From NCBI RefSeq assembly GCF_026342355.1, contig NZ_JAPEMV010000001.1, positions 1,116,001 to 1,180,000 of the forward strand: a DNA stretch of 64,000 bases, written 5' to 3'. Source of the DNA: Streptomyces sp. NBC_00249. Its GTDB lineage: Bacteria; Actinomycetota; Actinomycetes; Streptomycetales; Streptomycetaceae. Shown here in pieces: positions 10,409 through 18,971 of this stretch (positions are counted from its first letter, which is position 1; every line of letters begins with the position of its first letter). The notes beneath the pieces were generated by a model. That model made no database searches. It was not told the DNA's origin and worked only from the letters and a program-made list of their open reading frames with translations. The position numbers and the translations under genes are program-made.

Positions 10409-11130
10409 GCGGACTCCTCCGTCCCGGTCGGCTCGAAGCGGTAGCCGACGCCCCACACCGTCTGGATCAGCCGCGGCCGGCCGGGGTCCTCCTCGATCTT
10501 GGCGCGCAGCCTGCGTACGTGCACCGTCACCGTGGAGAGGTCCCCGAAGTCCCAGCCCCACACCTCCCGCATCAGGTCCTCCCGCCCGTGAGCCCGTCCG
10601 GGATGCCGCAGGAAGTGGGCGAGGAGGTCGAACTCCCGCAGGGTGAGGGACAGTTCGCGGCCGTCACGGGTGGCGCGGTGCGTCGCGGGGTCGAGCGAGA
10701 GCCCGGCGCCGGTCAGTTGCCGCGGTACGGGGACGCCTGCCACCGCCCGGCTGCGCCGCAGTACGGAGGTGACGCGCAGGACCAGCTCGCGGGGGCTGAA
10801 GGGTTTGGTGACGTAGTCGTCGGCGCCGACCTCCAGGCCGGTGATCCGGTCGTCCTCGTCGCCCCGCGCGGTCAGCATGATCACCGGGACGGGGCCGGCC
10901 GCGCGCAGCCGCCGGCACACCTCCAGGCCGTCGATGCCGGGCAGCATCAGGTCGAGCACCACCAGGTCGGGCCGGGCGCGCCCGGCGGCGGCGAGGGCCG
11001 CGGGGCCGTCGGCGGCCTCCTCCACGGCGAAGCCGGCGCGCCGCAGGTATCCGGTGACGACCTCGGAGACGGTCGGGTCGTCGTCGACGACGAGGATCCG
11101 CGCGGGGGGTGCTTCCACACTGCTGCTCAT
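10405..11130 (-). CDS. OmpR-family response regulator
   Basis: 241 aa. The receiver domain has the acidic pair (VVDDD), the phospho-acceptor Asp in LVVLDLMLPG, the switch Thr (MLTARG) and Lys in TKPFSP. A winged-helix DNA-binding domain follows, with LREFDLL, the TVTVHVRRLRAKIE recognition helix and the WGVGYRF wing. It is the partner of the downstream kinase. A copy of an 18-bp site repeated elsewhere in this block lies 63-80 bp upstream and is a candidate for its own binding site. Confidence 0.94.
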   Translation of the reverse strand: MSSSVEAPPARILVVDDDPTVSEVVTGYLRRAGFAVEEAADGPAALAAAGRARPDLVVLDLMLPGIDGLEVCRRLRAAGPVPVIMLTARGDEDDRITGLEVGADDYVTKPFSPRELVLRVTSVLRRSRAVAGVPVPRQLTGAGLSLDPATHRATRDGRELSLTLREFDLLAHFLRHPGRAHGREDLMREVWGWDFGDLSTVTVHVRRLRAKIEEDPGRPRLIQTVWGVGYRFEPTGTEESA

Positions 11131-11192
11131 GCCCTCCAGCCTCCCATTTCCCGGCGTCGGGCGGATCCCCGCGCCGGGGCCGTCGGGGTCGA

Positions 11193-11210
11193 CGTCCGCG
11201 TTTCGTAAGG
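11193..11210 (+). promoter_or_regulatory. 18-bp repeated site, copy A (candidate response-regulator box)
   Basis: CGTCCGCGTTTCGTAAGG. The identical 18-mer occurs inverted at 15707-15724. Copy A ends about 45 nt upstream of the glycosyltransferase start, upstream of where its -35 would be, and lies in the divergent gap with the response-regulator gene. Confidence 0.55.
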
Positions 11211-11255
11211 AGTCCGGGCCCCTTTTCCGCGCCCGTGATTCCTACGGTGAATCCC

Positions 11256-11975
11256 GTGACCGTGACCGTGAGTGTTGATGTCGTCCTCCCCTGTCTGAAC
11301 GAGGCGGAGGCCCTGCCCTGGGTGCTCGCCCGCATCCCGGCCGGCTGGCGGGCCCTGGTCGTGGACAACGGGTCCACCGACGGTTCCGCCGGGATCGCCC
11401 GCGCGCTGGGCGCCACGGTGGTGCCGGAGTCCCGTCGCGGGTTCGGGGCCGCCTGCCACGCCGGACTGCTCGCCTCCGACGCGGACGTGGTCTGTTTCTG
11501 CGACTGCGACGCCTCCCTGGACCCGGGGCTGCTGACCGGCTTCGTGGCCGCGGTGGCCGCCGGTGAGGCCGATCTGGTCCTGGGCCGGCGCAGGCCGCGC
11601 GGCCGGGGCGGCTGGCCCGCGCACGCCCGCGCCGGGAACCTGGCGCTGGCCCGGCTGCTGCGCCGCCGCACCGGGCTGGCGCTGCGCGACCTGGGCCCGC
11701 TGCGGGCGGCCCGCCGCAGCGATCTGCTGGGGCTGGAGCTGACCGACCGGCGCTCCGGGTACCCGCTCCAGATGGTGGTGCGCGCGGCGGACGCGGGCTG
11801 GCGGGTACGGGAGGTGGACGTGCCGTACCTGCCGCGCGCGGGGAAGTCGAAGGTGACCGGCACCTGGCGGGGCACCTGGCAGGCGGTGCGCGACATGAGC
11901 CGGGTCCTCGCGGAGCCGGCGGAGCCCGCCCCGCCCGCCGGCCAGGGCCGGGCCGGGACCGGGGGCGCCCGGTGA
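11256..11975 (+). CDS. Family 2 glycosyltransferase (dolichyl-phosphate sugar synthase-like)
   Basis: 239 aa. GTG 11256 is chosen because TACGGT at 11243-11248 is a good -10 box, placing the transcript start at or next to this codon (leaderless). In-frame GTGs at 11247, 11262 and 11268 are alternatives. A GT-A fold is shown by VVLPCLNEAEALP, VVDNGSTDGS, the DCDAS metal site and SGYPLQMV. There are no TM segments, so it would act at the cytoplasmic face on a nucleotide sugar and probably a polyprenyl phosphate. It is the first gene of a three-gene operon whose members overlap by 4 bp. Confidence 0.85.
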   Translation: MTVTVSVDVVLPCLNEAEALPWVLARIPAGWRALVVDNGSTDGSAGIARALGATVVPESRRGFGAACHAGLLASDADVVCFCDCDASLDPGLLTGFVAAVAAGEADLVLGRRRPRGRGGWPAHARAGNLALARLLRRRTGLALRDLGPLRAARRSDLLGLELTDRRSGYPLQMVVRAADAGWRVREVDVPYLPRAGKSKVTGTWRGTWQAVRDMSRVLAEPAEPAPPAGQGRAGTGGAR

Positions 11976-12589
11976 CCACCCTGCTCGTGATCGCGAAGGA
12001 GCCGCTGCCGGGCCGGGTCAAGACCCGGCTCACCCCGCCGTTCACCCCCGTCGAGGCGGCCGCGCTCGCCGAGGCGGCGCTCGCCGACACCCTGGCCGCC
12101 GTCGCCGCGGCCCCCGCCGAGCGGCGGGTCCTGGTCCTGGACGGGCGGCCCGGGCCCTGGCTGCCGCCGGGCTTCGAGGTGCTGCCGCAGTCGGCCGGCA
12201 CCCTGGACGAGCGGCTCGCGGCGGCCTTCGGGGCGTGCGCCGGGCCCGCGCTGCTGATCGGGATGGACACCCCGCAGGTCACGCCGGAGCTGCTGACGGT
12301 CGGCTGGGACGGGTACGACGCCTGGTTCGGGCCCGCCGTCGACGGGGGTTTCTGGGCGCTGGGCCTCGCCGAGCCGGACCCGGAGCTGCTGCGCGGGGTC
12401 CCGATGTCGCTGCCCACGACGGGGGCCGCGCAGTACGGGCGGCTGAGCTCGGCCGGGCTGCGGATCGGCCGGCTGCCGGCGCTGCGGGACGTGGACACCG
12501 CCGAGGACGCCCGGCTGGTGGCGGCCGGGGCGCCCGAGGGGGCGTTCGCTGCGCGGCTGGCCGCGCTGGCGACGGCGGTACGGCGGTGA
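11972..12589 (+). CDS. TIGR04282/DUF2064 family glycosyltransferase-like protein
   Basis: 205 aa. GTG 11972 overlaps the upstream stop (GTGA). The opening LLVIAKEPLPGRVKTRL is the signature of the DUF2064/TIGR04282 family, a GT-A nucleotidyl/glycosyltransferase-like group. GMDTPQ, GPAVDGGFWALGL and the late LRDVDTAEDA motif are also present. Members commonly accompany a family 2 glycosyltransferase and a methyltransferase, as here. The exact reaction is not known. Coupling by overlap to both neighbours suggests one pathway. Confidence 0.85.
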   Translation: MTTLLVIAKEPLPGRVKTRLTPPFTPVEAAALAEAALADTLAAVAAAPAERRVLVLDGRPGPWLPPGFEVLPQSAGTLDERLAAAFGACAGPALLIGMDTPQVTPELLTVGWDGYDAWFGPAVDGGFWALGLAEPDPELLRGVPMSLPTTGAAQYGRLSSAGLRIGRLPALRDVDTAEDARLVAAGAPEGAFAARLAALATAVRR

Positions 12590-13230
12590 CCGCCGCCCCG
12601 GCCTGGACGGCCGACCCGTACACCGTGGCCCTGCGCCGCGGCCGGGGCCCCCTCTACCTGCGGCGCGGCGACGGCTGGCTGCTGCCGCTGGACGTGGAGC
12701 GCTGGTGCGAGGCGCCGGACAGCGCGGACTGGACGGTGCTGGGTCGCTGCCGGGGCACGGTGCTGGACATCGGCTGCGGTCCCGGGCGGTTCGTCGCGGC
12801 GCTGGCCGCGCGGGGGCACCGGGCGCTGGGCATCGACGTCAGCCCGGAGGCGGTGGCGCGTACGGCCCGCTCGGGCGGCAGCGCCCTGCACCGGTCGGTC
12901 TTCGACTCCCTTCCGGGTGAGGGGCGTTGGGAGACGGCCCTGCTGATCGACGGGAACATCGGCATCGGTGGTGACCCGGCCGCGCTGCTCGGGCGGATGG
13001 CGCAGGTGCTCGCCGTGTCGGGTGCGCTGGTGGTGGAGTGCGCGGACGTGGAGCTGGACGAACGCTGCGAGGTCCGGGTGGCCGACGGCCGCGGCGGGCT
13101 CGGCGCCCCCTTCACCTGGGCCCGTGTCGGGGCCGGCGCGCTGACCGCGTACGCGCGGGAGTCCGGCTGGGTCCGCGCGGACCGGTGGACGGCGTCCGGG
13201 CGGGTCTTCGTGGAGCTGCGGCGGGCCTGA
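12586..13230 (+). CDS. Class I SAM-dependent methyltransferase
   Basis: 214 aa. GTG 12586 overlaps the previous stop by 4 bp. The SAM-binding motif I is VLDIGCGPGRFV, with the acidic motif II in LGIDVSPEA. The N-terminus contains DPYTVALRRGRGPLYLRR, which is common in methyltransferases linked to the preceding two genes. It is the last gene of the operon. The substrate is probably the lipid-linked or glycan product of the operon, which is an inference. Confidence 0.85.
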   Translation: MTAAPAWTADPYTVALRRGRGPLYLRRGDGWLLPLDVERWCEAPDSADWTVLGRCRGTVLDIGCGPGRFVAALAARGHRALGIDVSPEAVARTARSGGSALHRSVFDSLPGEGRWETALLIDGNIGIGGDPAALLGRMAQVLAVSGALVVECADVELDERCEVRVADGRGGLGAPFTWARVGAGALTAYARESGWVRADRWTASGRVFVELRRA

Positions 13231-13273
13231 ACCCGGGCCGCGTTCCCACCCGTTGCCACCCGTCCGCACCCCT

Positions 13274-14035
13274 TCACACGCGTTCGAACCCGTGGACACG
13301 GCCGACGGCGGTGAAGCCGCGCCGCTCGTACCAGTACCGCGGCCAGTCCTGCGTGTCGGCGATCAGGAAGCGCGTGCCGCAGCCGGCGTCGGCGGCCCGG
13401 CGCAGCGCCGCGTCCAGGACCGCGGAGGCGTGGCCGCGCCGCACCCGGGACTCGGCGGTGACCAGGTCCTCGATCTGGGCCGTCCCCGTGGCGGGGTCCG
13501 CGTAGAGGTCGGCCCAGGAGGCGATCTCGCCGTCGCCGGTGCGGGCCGCGACGAACTCGACGAGGGCGGCGCCGCGGCGTCGGGTCCCGCGCTGGTCGAC
13601 GAGGATGCGCACGGTGTCCTCCCCCGCTTCCGGCAGGAAACCCCGCCAGCGCTGGGTGAGCGGTGCCCGCAGGGCGTCGAGGTCCACCGGCCCGGCGCCG
13701 CCGCCCGTGGGGACCGGGCCGGTGTGCAGCATGACCAGGTAGGCGCAGTGGGTGTATCCGGCGCGGGTCAGCGGCCCGGCGCAGGCCGCTGCGGCGCCCT
13801 CGTCGAAGACGGAGACCGTCCGGTGGTCCAGGTGTCCGAGGAGCCGGTCGACGAGGGCGGGCAGCGCCTCGGGGTCGGCGGCGCGCTCGACGACGACCTG
13901 GTTCGCGGACCACGCCTGGGCGAACTCGTCGTCGAGGGCGGCGAATCCGCCCGGGAAGTCGACGGTTCGGGCGGCCTGGCGGCGCGCGAAGGACACCAAG
14001 AAGGCTTTGACGGCGGTCAGTTCACTACTCGGCAT
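13274..14035 (-). CDS. GNAT-family N-acetyltransferase
   Basis: 253 aa from ATG 14035. The N-terminal half is poorly conserved but contains an acetyltransferase-like substrate domain. The C-terminal half is the GNAT core: strand ALVEFVAARTGDGEIASWADLY, a degenerate acetyl-CoA loop in VTAESRVRRGHASAVLDAAL, and the final YWYERRGFTAVGRVHGFERV. The substrate is unknown. It is convergent with the methyltransferase operon (43-bp gap) and follows the oxidoreductase operon on the same strand with a 41-bp gap. Confidence 0.8.
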   Translation of the reverse strand: MPSSELTAVKAFLVSFARRQAARTVDFPGGFAALDDEFAQAWSANQVVVERAADPEALPALVDRLLGHLDHRTVSVFDEGAAAACAGPLTRAGYTHCAYLVMLHTGPVPTGGGAGPVDLDALRAPLTQRWRGFLPEAGEDTVRILVDQRGTRRRGAALVEFVAARTGDGEIASWADLYADPATGTAQIEDLVTAESRVRRGHASAVLDAALRRAADAGCGTRFLIADTQDWPRYWYERRGFTAVGRVHGFERV

Positions 14036-14076
14036 GGAGCGAGCGTAGGCGGCCGGCGCCCTCGGCCGCCCGCTCT

Positions 14077-14475
14077 TTACCGGCGCGGACGGCCGCGCGG
14101 CCGGGTCTTGGCGAGCCACACGGCGGCGGTGACGGCCGCGACCACGGCGAGGACGATCAGCAGGTTCCGTCCGTAAGGCAGCGGCAGGGCCGAGGGGTTG
14201 ACCGGAGCGCCGGGCCGCAGCAGCGCCGGCAGGGTCACGAGGACCAGCGCCCCGCCGGTGACCAGCGCCCCGCGCAGGAGTCCCCGCGCGGGCACGGCCG
14301 CGATCAGCAGACCGGCGGCCAGGACCAGCGGGGCGAGGATCCCGTCGTGCAGGACGAGGGCCCCGCCGAGCCAGACGAGCACGTCCAGCGGGTCGGGCAG
14401 GCCCGCCACCAGGCGGGCACCGACGGCGATCAGCAGCAGGCCGAGCGCGCCCACGGCGTAACGGAAGACCCTCAC
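14077..14475 (-). CDS. Small four-TM membrane protein coupled to the molybdopterin oxidoreductase
   Basis: 132 aa. GTG 14475 overlaps the oxidoreductase stop (GTGA). There are four hydrophobic segments separated by very short loops, plus a basic Arg-rich C-terminal tail. I do not recognise a named family. The tight coupling suggests a membrane subunit or assembly partner of the oxidoreductase. Confidence 0.7.
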   Translation of the reverse strand: MRVFRYAVGALGLLLIAVGARLVAGLPDPLDVLVWLGGALVLHDGILAPLVLAAGLLIAAVPARGLLRGALVTGGALVLVTLPALLRPGAPVNPSALPLPYGRNLLIVLAVVAAVTAAVWLAKTRPRGRPRR

Positions 14476-15661
14476 AGCACCTCCAGCAGCGTGACCCATT
14501 TGGTCTGGAGCACCCCGGGCCGGTTCGGGGCGATGATCCGCGCCGGGTAGCCGTGGTCGGGCGAGAGCACCTGCCCGCCGAGCTCCAGCGCGAGCAGGGT
14601 GAGCGGGTCCTCGGCGTACTCGCGGCCCATCTCCATGACCCGGTACGCGCCCCCCACTTCCAGGGAGGTGACGCGCAGCGCGGCGCCGGGCGGGGCGCCG
14701 GCCCGCTCCAGGAGGTCCCGGATCCGTACGCCCCTCCAGTCGGCGGTCTTGCTCCAGCCCTCCACGCAGGCGATCGGCAGCCGGGCCGTCCGCTGGGGCA
14801 TGGCACGGAGTTGAGGGAGCGTCAGGGAGTACGGGGCCGGGCCGCGCACCTCCAGGCGCCAGTCCCGCAGCCGGTCGGGGCCGACGCCGGCCGCGGCGGC
14901 GGTGCGGTTCACGGGCAGGCCCTGCTGCCCGTGGTCGGGGTGGCGCGGGGCGAGCAGGTCGAAGGCCTTGAGGGGGGTGAAGGACTGTCCGACGGTCGTC
15001 AGCGTGACCGCGCCGACGGCCGCGCCCACCCCGAGGAGGAGGGCGCGCCGGTCGGGGCCGTCCTCGGCGGGCAGTTCCAGGGTGCCGGGCGAGGACCGGC
15101 TCCAATGCGCCCTGATCTCAGGGGCTTTGACGGCGATGTGCAGCAGGATCGACCCGGCCACCACCCAGGCGAGCGCGAAGTGGGTCTGGATGAACCCGAA
15201 GGGCCAGGGTACCACTGGGCGATGTTGAGGAGCCCGGTGAACACCTGCAGGACGGCGGCGGCGACGAGCACGGCCACGGAGAGCCGCTCCAGGGCGTGCC
15301 GGATCCCGCGCACGGGCGGCCACACGAAGAGCCTCGGGTAGACCGTCCACAGTTTGGCGAGGAGCAGCACGATCGCGGCGAGTCCGGTGGCGACGTGCAG
15401 GCCCTGGCTGAGGCGGTAGCCCCAGACGGGCCGGGCGGGCAGCGCGTCGGCGGCCCAGGACGGCGGGTGCTGGAGGTAGTGGCTGATCAGCCCGGTCACG
15501 AAGCACACGGCGAAGGCGGCGCCCAGCCAGCGCCCGACGGCGGTGGCGGTGCGGGCGTCGTGCAGCCGGCCGGAGAAGGCGGGCGGCCGCAGGGACGGTC
15601 TCGGGAGCCGGGGCAAGGGTCCGCGCCGGGGGCGGTCCTGGGGTGGGGGGTCGGGAGTCAT
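14472..15661 (-). pseudogene. Membrane-bound molybdopterin-dependent oxidoreductase (sulfite-oxidase fold), one-base frameshift
   Basis: The frame from ATG 15661 encodes a cytochrome b561-like N-terminal part with TM helices and candidate heme His residues. At 15207-15209 (GGG where the conserved frame needs GGGG) it shifts. The remainder (IQTHFALAW onward) continues in another frame: a final TM, then the sulfite-oxidase/YedY-type Mo domain with the Mo-ligand Cys in IACVEGWS, ending at 14472. Adding one base restores about 396 residues without a stop. The intact enzyme would move electrons between a periplasmic substrate and the membrane via heme b. MoeA elsewhere in the window supplies cofactor synthesis. 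A sequencing error is as likely as a true pseudogene. Confidence 0.8.
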
Positions 15662-15706
15662 GCTCCCCATCTCACCGCTGTGCGGCGCCGGGCGGGCCGT
15701 CCGACA

Positions 15707-15724
15707 CCTTACGAAACGCGGACG
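15707..15724 (-). promoter_or_regulatory. 18-bp repeated site, copy B
   Basis: Read on the minus strand this is the same 18-mer as at 11193-11210. It ends 45 nt upstream of the oxidoreductase ATG and lies in the divergent gap with the GT87 gene, so it could serve either. The spacing and orientation relative to the downstream gene resemble copy A. Confidence 0.55.
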
Positions 15725-15775
15725 CCGGGCCGGGTCGGGGCGGTGACGGCGCCGTGCGCTGCCAGGCTGGCGGCC

Positions 15776-17311
15776 ATGGAAGAGCTCCAACCCGAGGCCC
15801 GGCCGGCGACCCCGCCCCCGCCCGAGAACCCGTCCGTGACTCCGGCTGCGGTCCCGCCCGCGGCCTCGTCCGAGAACCCGGCCCCGCCCCCGCCCGGGAC
15901 GCACCGCCCCGGGTGGTCCGTCGCCGTGACCCTGCTGCTGCTCGCCGCACTGTCGGCCGCGCTCGTACCGACCGTGCGCCATCCGGGGTACTTCACCGAT
16001 CCCGGCGGGCTGACCTCGTGGTACGTAGCCGTGTGGGTGCTGTTCGGCGCGGCGGCGCTGGCCCTGCGCCGGGTCCCGGGGCGGTACGTCACACCGCTGG
16101 TCCTCGCGGGGGCGCTGGCGGTGGCCGCCGCCGGGCTGGCGGGGCCGCCGCTGACCAGCACCGACTCCTTCCGCTACGCCTGGGACGGCCGGGTGCAGGC
16201 CGCCGGGATCTCCCCGTACGACCACGCCCCGGCGGATCCGGCGCTGCGCGGCCTGCGCGACGACTGGCTGTTCCCGCGCACCGCGGCCGAGTGCGCGGGG
16301 CAGGACCGGGTCGCCGTCGAACCGGGGGTGTGCACGCGGATCAACCGGCCGACCGTGCACACCGTCTACCCGCCCGTCGCGGAGGCGTACTTCGCCGTCG
16401 TTCACCGGATCTCGCCGCCCGGGGTGCGCCACAAGGCCTTCCAGACCGGCGGCGCCCTCCTCGCGCTGGGGGTGACCGGGGCGCTGCTGCTGGTGCAGCG
16501 GCGGCGGGCGGATCCCCGTACGGTCGCGTACTGGGCTTGGTGTCCGGCGGTGGCGGTGGAGGCGGTCGGCAACGCGCACGTGGACGTGCTCGCGGTGCTG
16601 CTGTCGGTGGCCGCACTGGGGGTGGTGGTGCGCCGCCGGGCGCTGGGCGGCGCCCTGTTCGGGCTGGCGGTCGCGGCGAAGCTGCTGCCCGCCGTGCTGC
16701 TGCCGGGCGCGCTGGCCGGCGTCCGGCGGTGGCGGGACGCGGCGGCGCTGCTGCTGCCGGCGGCCGCGGTGGTGGGCCTGACGTACCTGCCGTACGTCCT
16801 GGCCTCCCGTTCCTCGGTGTTCGGCTACCTCGGGGGCTACGCCGAGGAGGAGGGGTACGAGGATCCGGGCGCGGGCGGCCGCTACGCGCTGCTGCGCCTG
16901 GTGCTGCCCGACTCCTGGTCGGTGCCGGCGGTGGCGGTGGGGGTGCTCGCGGTGGTGGCGTACGTGTGGCGGCGCGGGGATCCGCTGCGTCCGTGGAGCG
17001 GGGCCCTGCTGGTGACGGGGACGGCCTTCCTGCTGACGACCCCGGGGTACTCCTGGTACGCGCTGCTGCTGATCGCGCTGGTGGCGCTGGACGGGCGCGC
17101 CGAGTGGCTGGGCGTGGCGGTCGCGGGCGCGGCGGCGTACGTGTCGGGGCGGGCGCTGGGCGGTGCGACGGTGGAGGTGGCGTACGGGCTGGCGGGCGCG
17201 GCGGTGCTCGCGGGCTGGGCGGTGCGCCGCCGCGCCGGTGCCCGGGACGGCGAAGGGGGCCGTCCCGGGCGCGTGGGGCGGGCTCAGCCGATGTGGAAGG
17301 AGTCCCCGTAG
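15776..17311 (+). CDS. GT87/DUF2029 family membrane glycosyltransferase
   Basis: 511 aa from ATG 15776; an upstream in-frame GTG at 15743 is possible. After a Pro-rich N-terminus of about 45 residues there are roughly ten hydrophobic segments, typical of polyprenyl-phosphate-mannose-dependent transferases. The first extracytoplasmic loop carries the acidic DSFRYAWDGRVQA motif and SPYDHAPADP, and there is a NRPTVHTVYPPVAE loop; both are family marks. It probably adds a mannose-like sugar to a lipid or glycan at the outer face. It may cooperate with the nearby family 2 glycosyltransferase that could make the polyprenyl donor. Its 3' end overlaps the chitosanase gene by 28 bp. Confidence 0.87.
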   Translation: MEELQPEARPATPPPPENPSVTPAAVPPAASSENPAPPPPGTHRPGWSVAVTLLLLAALSAALVPTVRHPGYFTDPGGLTSWYVAVWVLFGAAALALRRVPGRYVTPLVLAGALAVAAAGLAGPPLTSTDSFRYAWDGRVQAAGISPYDHAPADPALRGLRDDWLFPRTAAECAGQDRVAVEPGVCTRINRPTVHTVYPPVAEAYFAVVHRISPPGVRHKAFQTGGALLALGVTGALLLVQRRRADPRTVAYWAWCPAVAVEAVGNAHVDVLAVLLSVAALGVVVRRRALGGALFGLAVAAKLLPAVLLPGALAGVRRWRDAAALLLPAAAVVGLTYLPYVLASRSSVFGYLGGYAEEEGYEDPGAGGRYALLRLVLPDSWSVPAVAVGVLAVVAYVWRRGDPLRPWSGALLVTGTAFLLTTPGYSWYALLLIALVALDGRAEWLGVAVAGAAAYVSGRALGGATVEVAYGLAGAAVLAGWAVRRRAGARDGEGGRPGRVGRAQPMWKESP

Positions 17312-18135
17312 ACCTTCCAGTCGAGCGGGGTGTCGAGGTTCAGGTTGCCCTTCTTCAGGAAGACCCGCTGGGCGGTGTCGACGCGGCTGGTGTCGCTGTG
17401 CGCCTCCTCCTGCTTCATCGCCCAGACGCGGGCGTCGAGGAAGGCGTTCAGCCAGGCGGTCTCGTTGCCGCCCTGGGCCGGGGGCTTGGCCTTGGACAGG
17501 GCCCGCTTGCGGATGTTGCGGAAGCTGGTGGAGTCGCTGCCGTCGCCGTGCATGACGATGGCGTCGTAGTAGATGAACTGGCCGAGGGTGCCGACGCCGT
17601 CGGACTTGCCCTGCTTGACGGCGGGGCCGAAGTAGACCCGGTCGCGCTCGTGGTCCTGGGCCTTCTTGAACTCGCTGTCCTGGGCGGCCTTCGCCCAGTC
17701 CTTGGTGAAGTTCGGGTCGAGGCCGGCGTGCGAGTCGCTGCCGTCGACCTTGCGCAGCGCCGGGAGGTACTTGGCGAGCACGTTGCCCGGCTTGACCTGC
17801 GTGTAGTGCTCGACGAGGTCGAGCATGTCGCCGGTGCCGGAACAGAAGCCGATGATGCCGGCGGTGTAGCCGCGGCCGTCGCCTATGTCCTCGATGTACT
17901 TGTACTGGGCCTTCCAGTCCAGGGAGGAGTTCTCGGCGCTGGAGACGATCTGCATGGCGACGTCCTTCTTCGCCGGGTCGTCGAGTCCGGTCGCCGCGGC
18001 GGCCGACGCGGGGGCCGCCGCAGGGGCCGGGGCGGGGGCCGGGGCGGCGGTGGCGTGCGCCGCGACCGGGGCGGCGAGCAGGGTGGCGGCGAGCAGCGCG
18101 CCGACGGTCATCGTCTTGCGGTGAGGGGTGAACAC
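17284..18135 (-). CDS. csnA: Secreted chitosanase, GH46
   Basis: 283 aa. GTG 18135 has ACGGAGG six bases upstream. A signal peptide (basic HRK, then an Ala/Leu-rich core ending at AHA) is followed by a Pro/Ala linker and the GH46 catalytic domain. The two expected carboxylates are visible: Glu in SSAENSS and Asp in IEDIGDGRGYT. It endo-hydrolyses chitosan outside the cell. A perfect palindrome about 40-55 bp upstream of the start matches the arrangement known for chitosanase genes controlled by the ROK-family repressor CsnR. It is monocistronic. Confidence 0.94.
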   Translation of the reverse strand: MFTPHRKTMTVGALLAATLLAAPVAAHATAAPAPAPAPAAAPASAAAATGLDDPAKKDVAMQIVSSAENSSLDWKAQYKYIEDIGDGRGYTAGIIGFCSGTGDMLDLVEHYTQVKPGNVLAKYLPALRKVDGSDSHAGLDPNFTKDWAKAAQDSEFKKAQDHERDRVYFGPAVKQGKSDGVGTLGQFIYYDAIVMHGDGSDSTSFRNIRKRALSKAKPPAQGGNETAWLNAFLDARVWAMKQEEAHSDTSRVDTAQRVFLKKGNLNLDTPLDWKVYGDSFHIG

Positions 18136-18173
18136 AGGGCCTCCGTAAGGCGGTTGGGTGTTCCCGATTCCGT

Positions 18174-18188
18174 TAGGAAACTTTCCTA
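18174..18188. promoter_or_regulatory. CsnR-type operator of the chitosanase gene
   Basis: TAGGAAACTTTCCTA, seven-base arms around one central base, 39 nt upstream of the chitosanase start. Streptomyces chitosanase genes are known to be repressed through a GGAAA/TTTCC palindrome at this place. The regulator gene is not in the window. Confidence 0.75.
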
Positions 18189-18383
18189 CCAGACATCTCA
18201 CGGCTCGGACACCCCCCGGGACCACTCCGGCACCGCGCTGCGGACCGATTTCGGAAGGGACCAATCCGCCGGGGCGTCCGCTCCGAAGCCCTCCATGACC
18301 GCCGCCACCGCCTGGGAGGGCCTGCCCATGACCTGGACCCGTACGCGACGCCGCCCCGCACCCGACCGGCGGGGGCGGGCCGC

Positions 18384-18971
18384 GTGAGGCGCCCGCTCCC
18401 CCTCGGGATGCCGCAGGGCCGGCCGGGGCCCGACCTCCCCGCGCTGATGGAGAGCGTCGCGCGCGGCGACCAGGACGCCTTCGCCGCGCTCTACGACGTG
18501 GTCTCGGGTCCCGTCCACGGCATCGTCGTCAAGGTGCTGCGCGACCGCGCCCAGTCCGAGGAGGTCACCCAGGAGGTGCTGATCGAGGTGTGGCGCCAGG
18601 CCCCGCGCTACCGCCCGGACAAGGGCACCGTCATGACCTGGGTGCTGACCATCGCGCACCGCCGGGCGGTGGACCGGGTCCGCTCCGCGCAGGCGGCCAC
18701 CGCCCGCGAACAGGACACGGCGGCGCGGGAGCACGCCCGCCCGTACGACGAGGTCAGCGAGCAGGTGGAGATCCGGCTGGAGAGCGAGCAGGTACGCCGC
18801 TGCGTGCGCGGGCTGACCGACCTCCAGCGCCAGGCCGTCAGCCTGGCCTACTACGGCGGGCTGACCTACCGGGAGGTCGCGCAGACCCTCGGCACCCCGC
18901 TTCCCACGGTCAAGACCCGGCTGCGCGACGGGCTGATCCGGCTGCGCGACTGCATGGGGGTCACGGCATGA
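18384..18971 (+). CDS. sigK: ECF RNA polymerase sigma factor SigK-like
   Basis: 195 aa. It has region 2 (LMESVARGDQDAFAALYD through VWRQAPRYRPDKGTVMTWVLTIAHRRAVDRVR) and region 4 (LTDLQRQAVSLAYYGGLTYREVAQTLGTPLPTVKTRLRDGL), with the acidic linker typical of SigK. The start is uncertain: GTG 18384 gives the full frame, while ATG 18408 would trim eight residues. It overlaps the anti-sigma gene by 4 bp (ATGA). Release by cleavage of the membrane anti-sigma factor would direct RNA polymerase to a stress regulon not identifiable here. Confidence 0.9.
   Translation: MRRPLPLGMPQGRPGPDLPALMESVARGDQDAFAALYDVVSGPVHGIVVKVLRDRAQSEEVTQEVLIEVWRQAPRYRPDKGTVMTWVLTIAHRRAVDRVRSAQAATAREQDTAAREHARPYDEVSEQVEIRLESEQVRRCVRGLTDLQRQAVSLAYYGGLTYREVAQTLGTPLPTVKTRLRDGLIRLRDCMGVTA

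Noticed and set aside
9272..17311. Secondary-metabolite gene cluster
   Set aside because: Glycosyltransferases and a methyltransferase are present, but there is no synthase or tailoring core; the cluster fits envelope glycosylation better.
18173..18361. Possible small gene between chitosanase and sigK
   Set aside because: It covers the CsnR-type operator and has no ribosome site or conserved motif.
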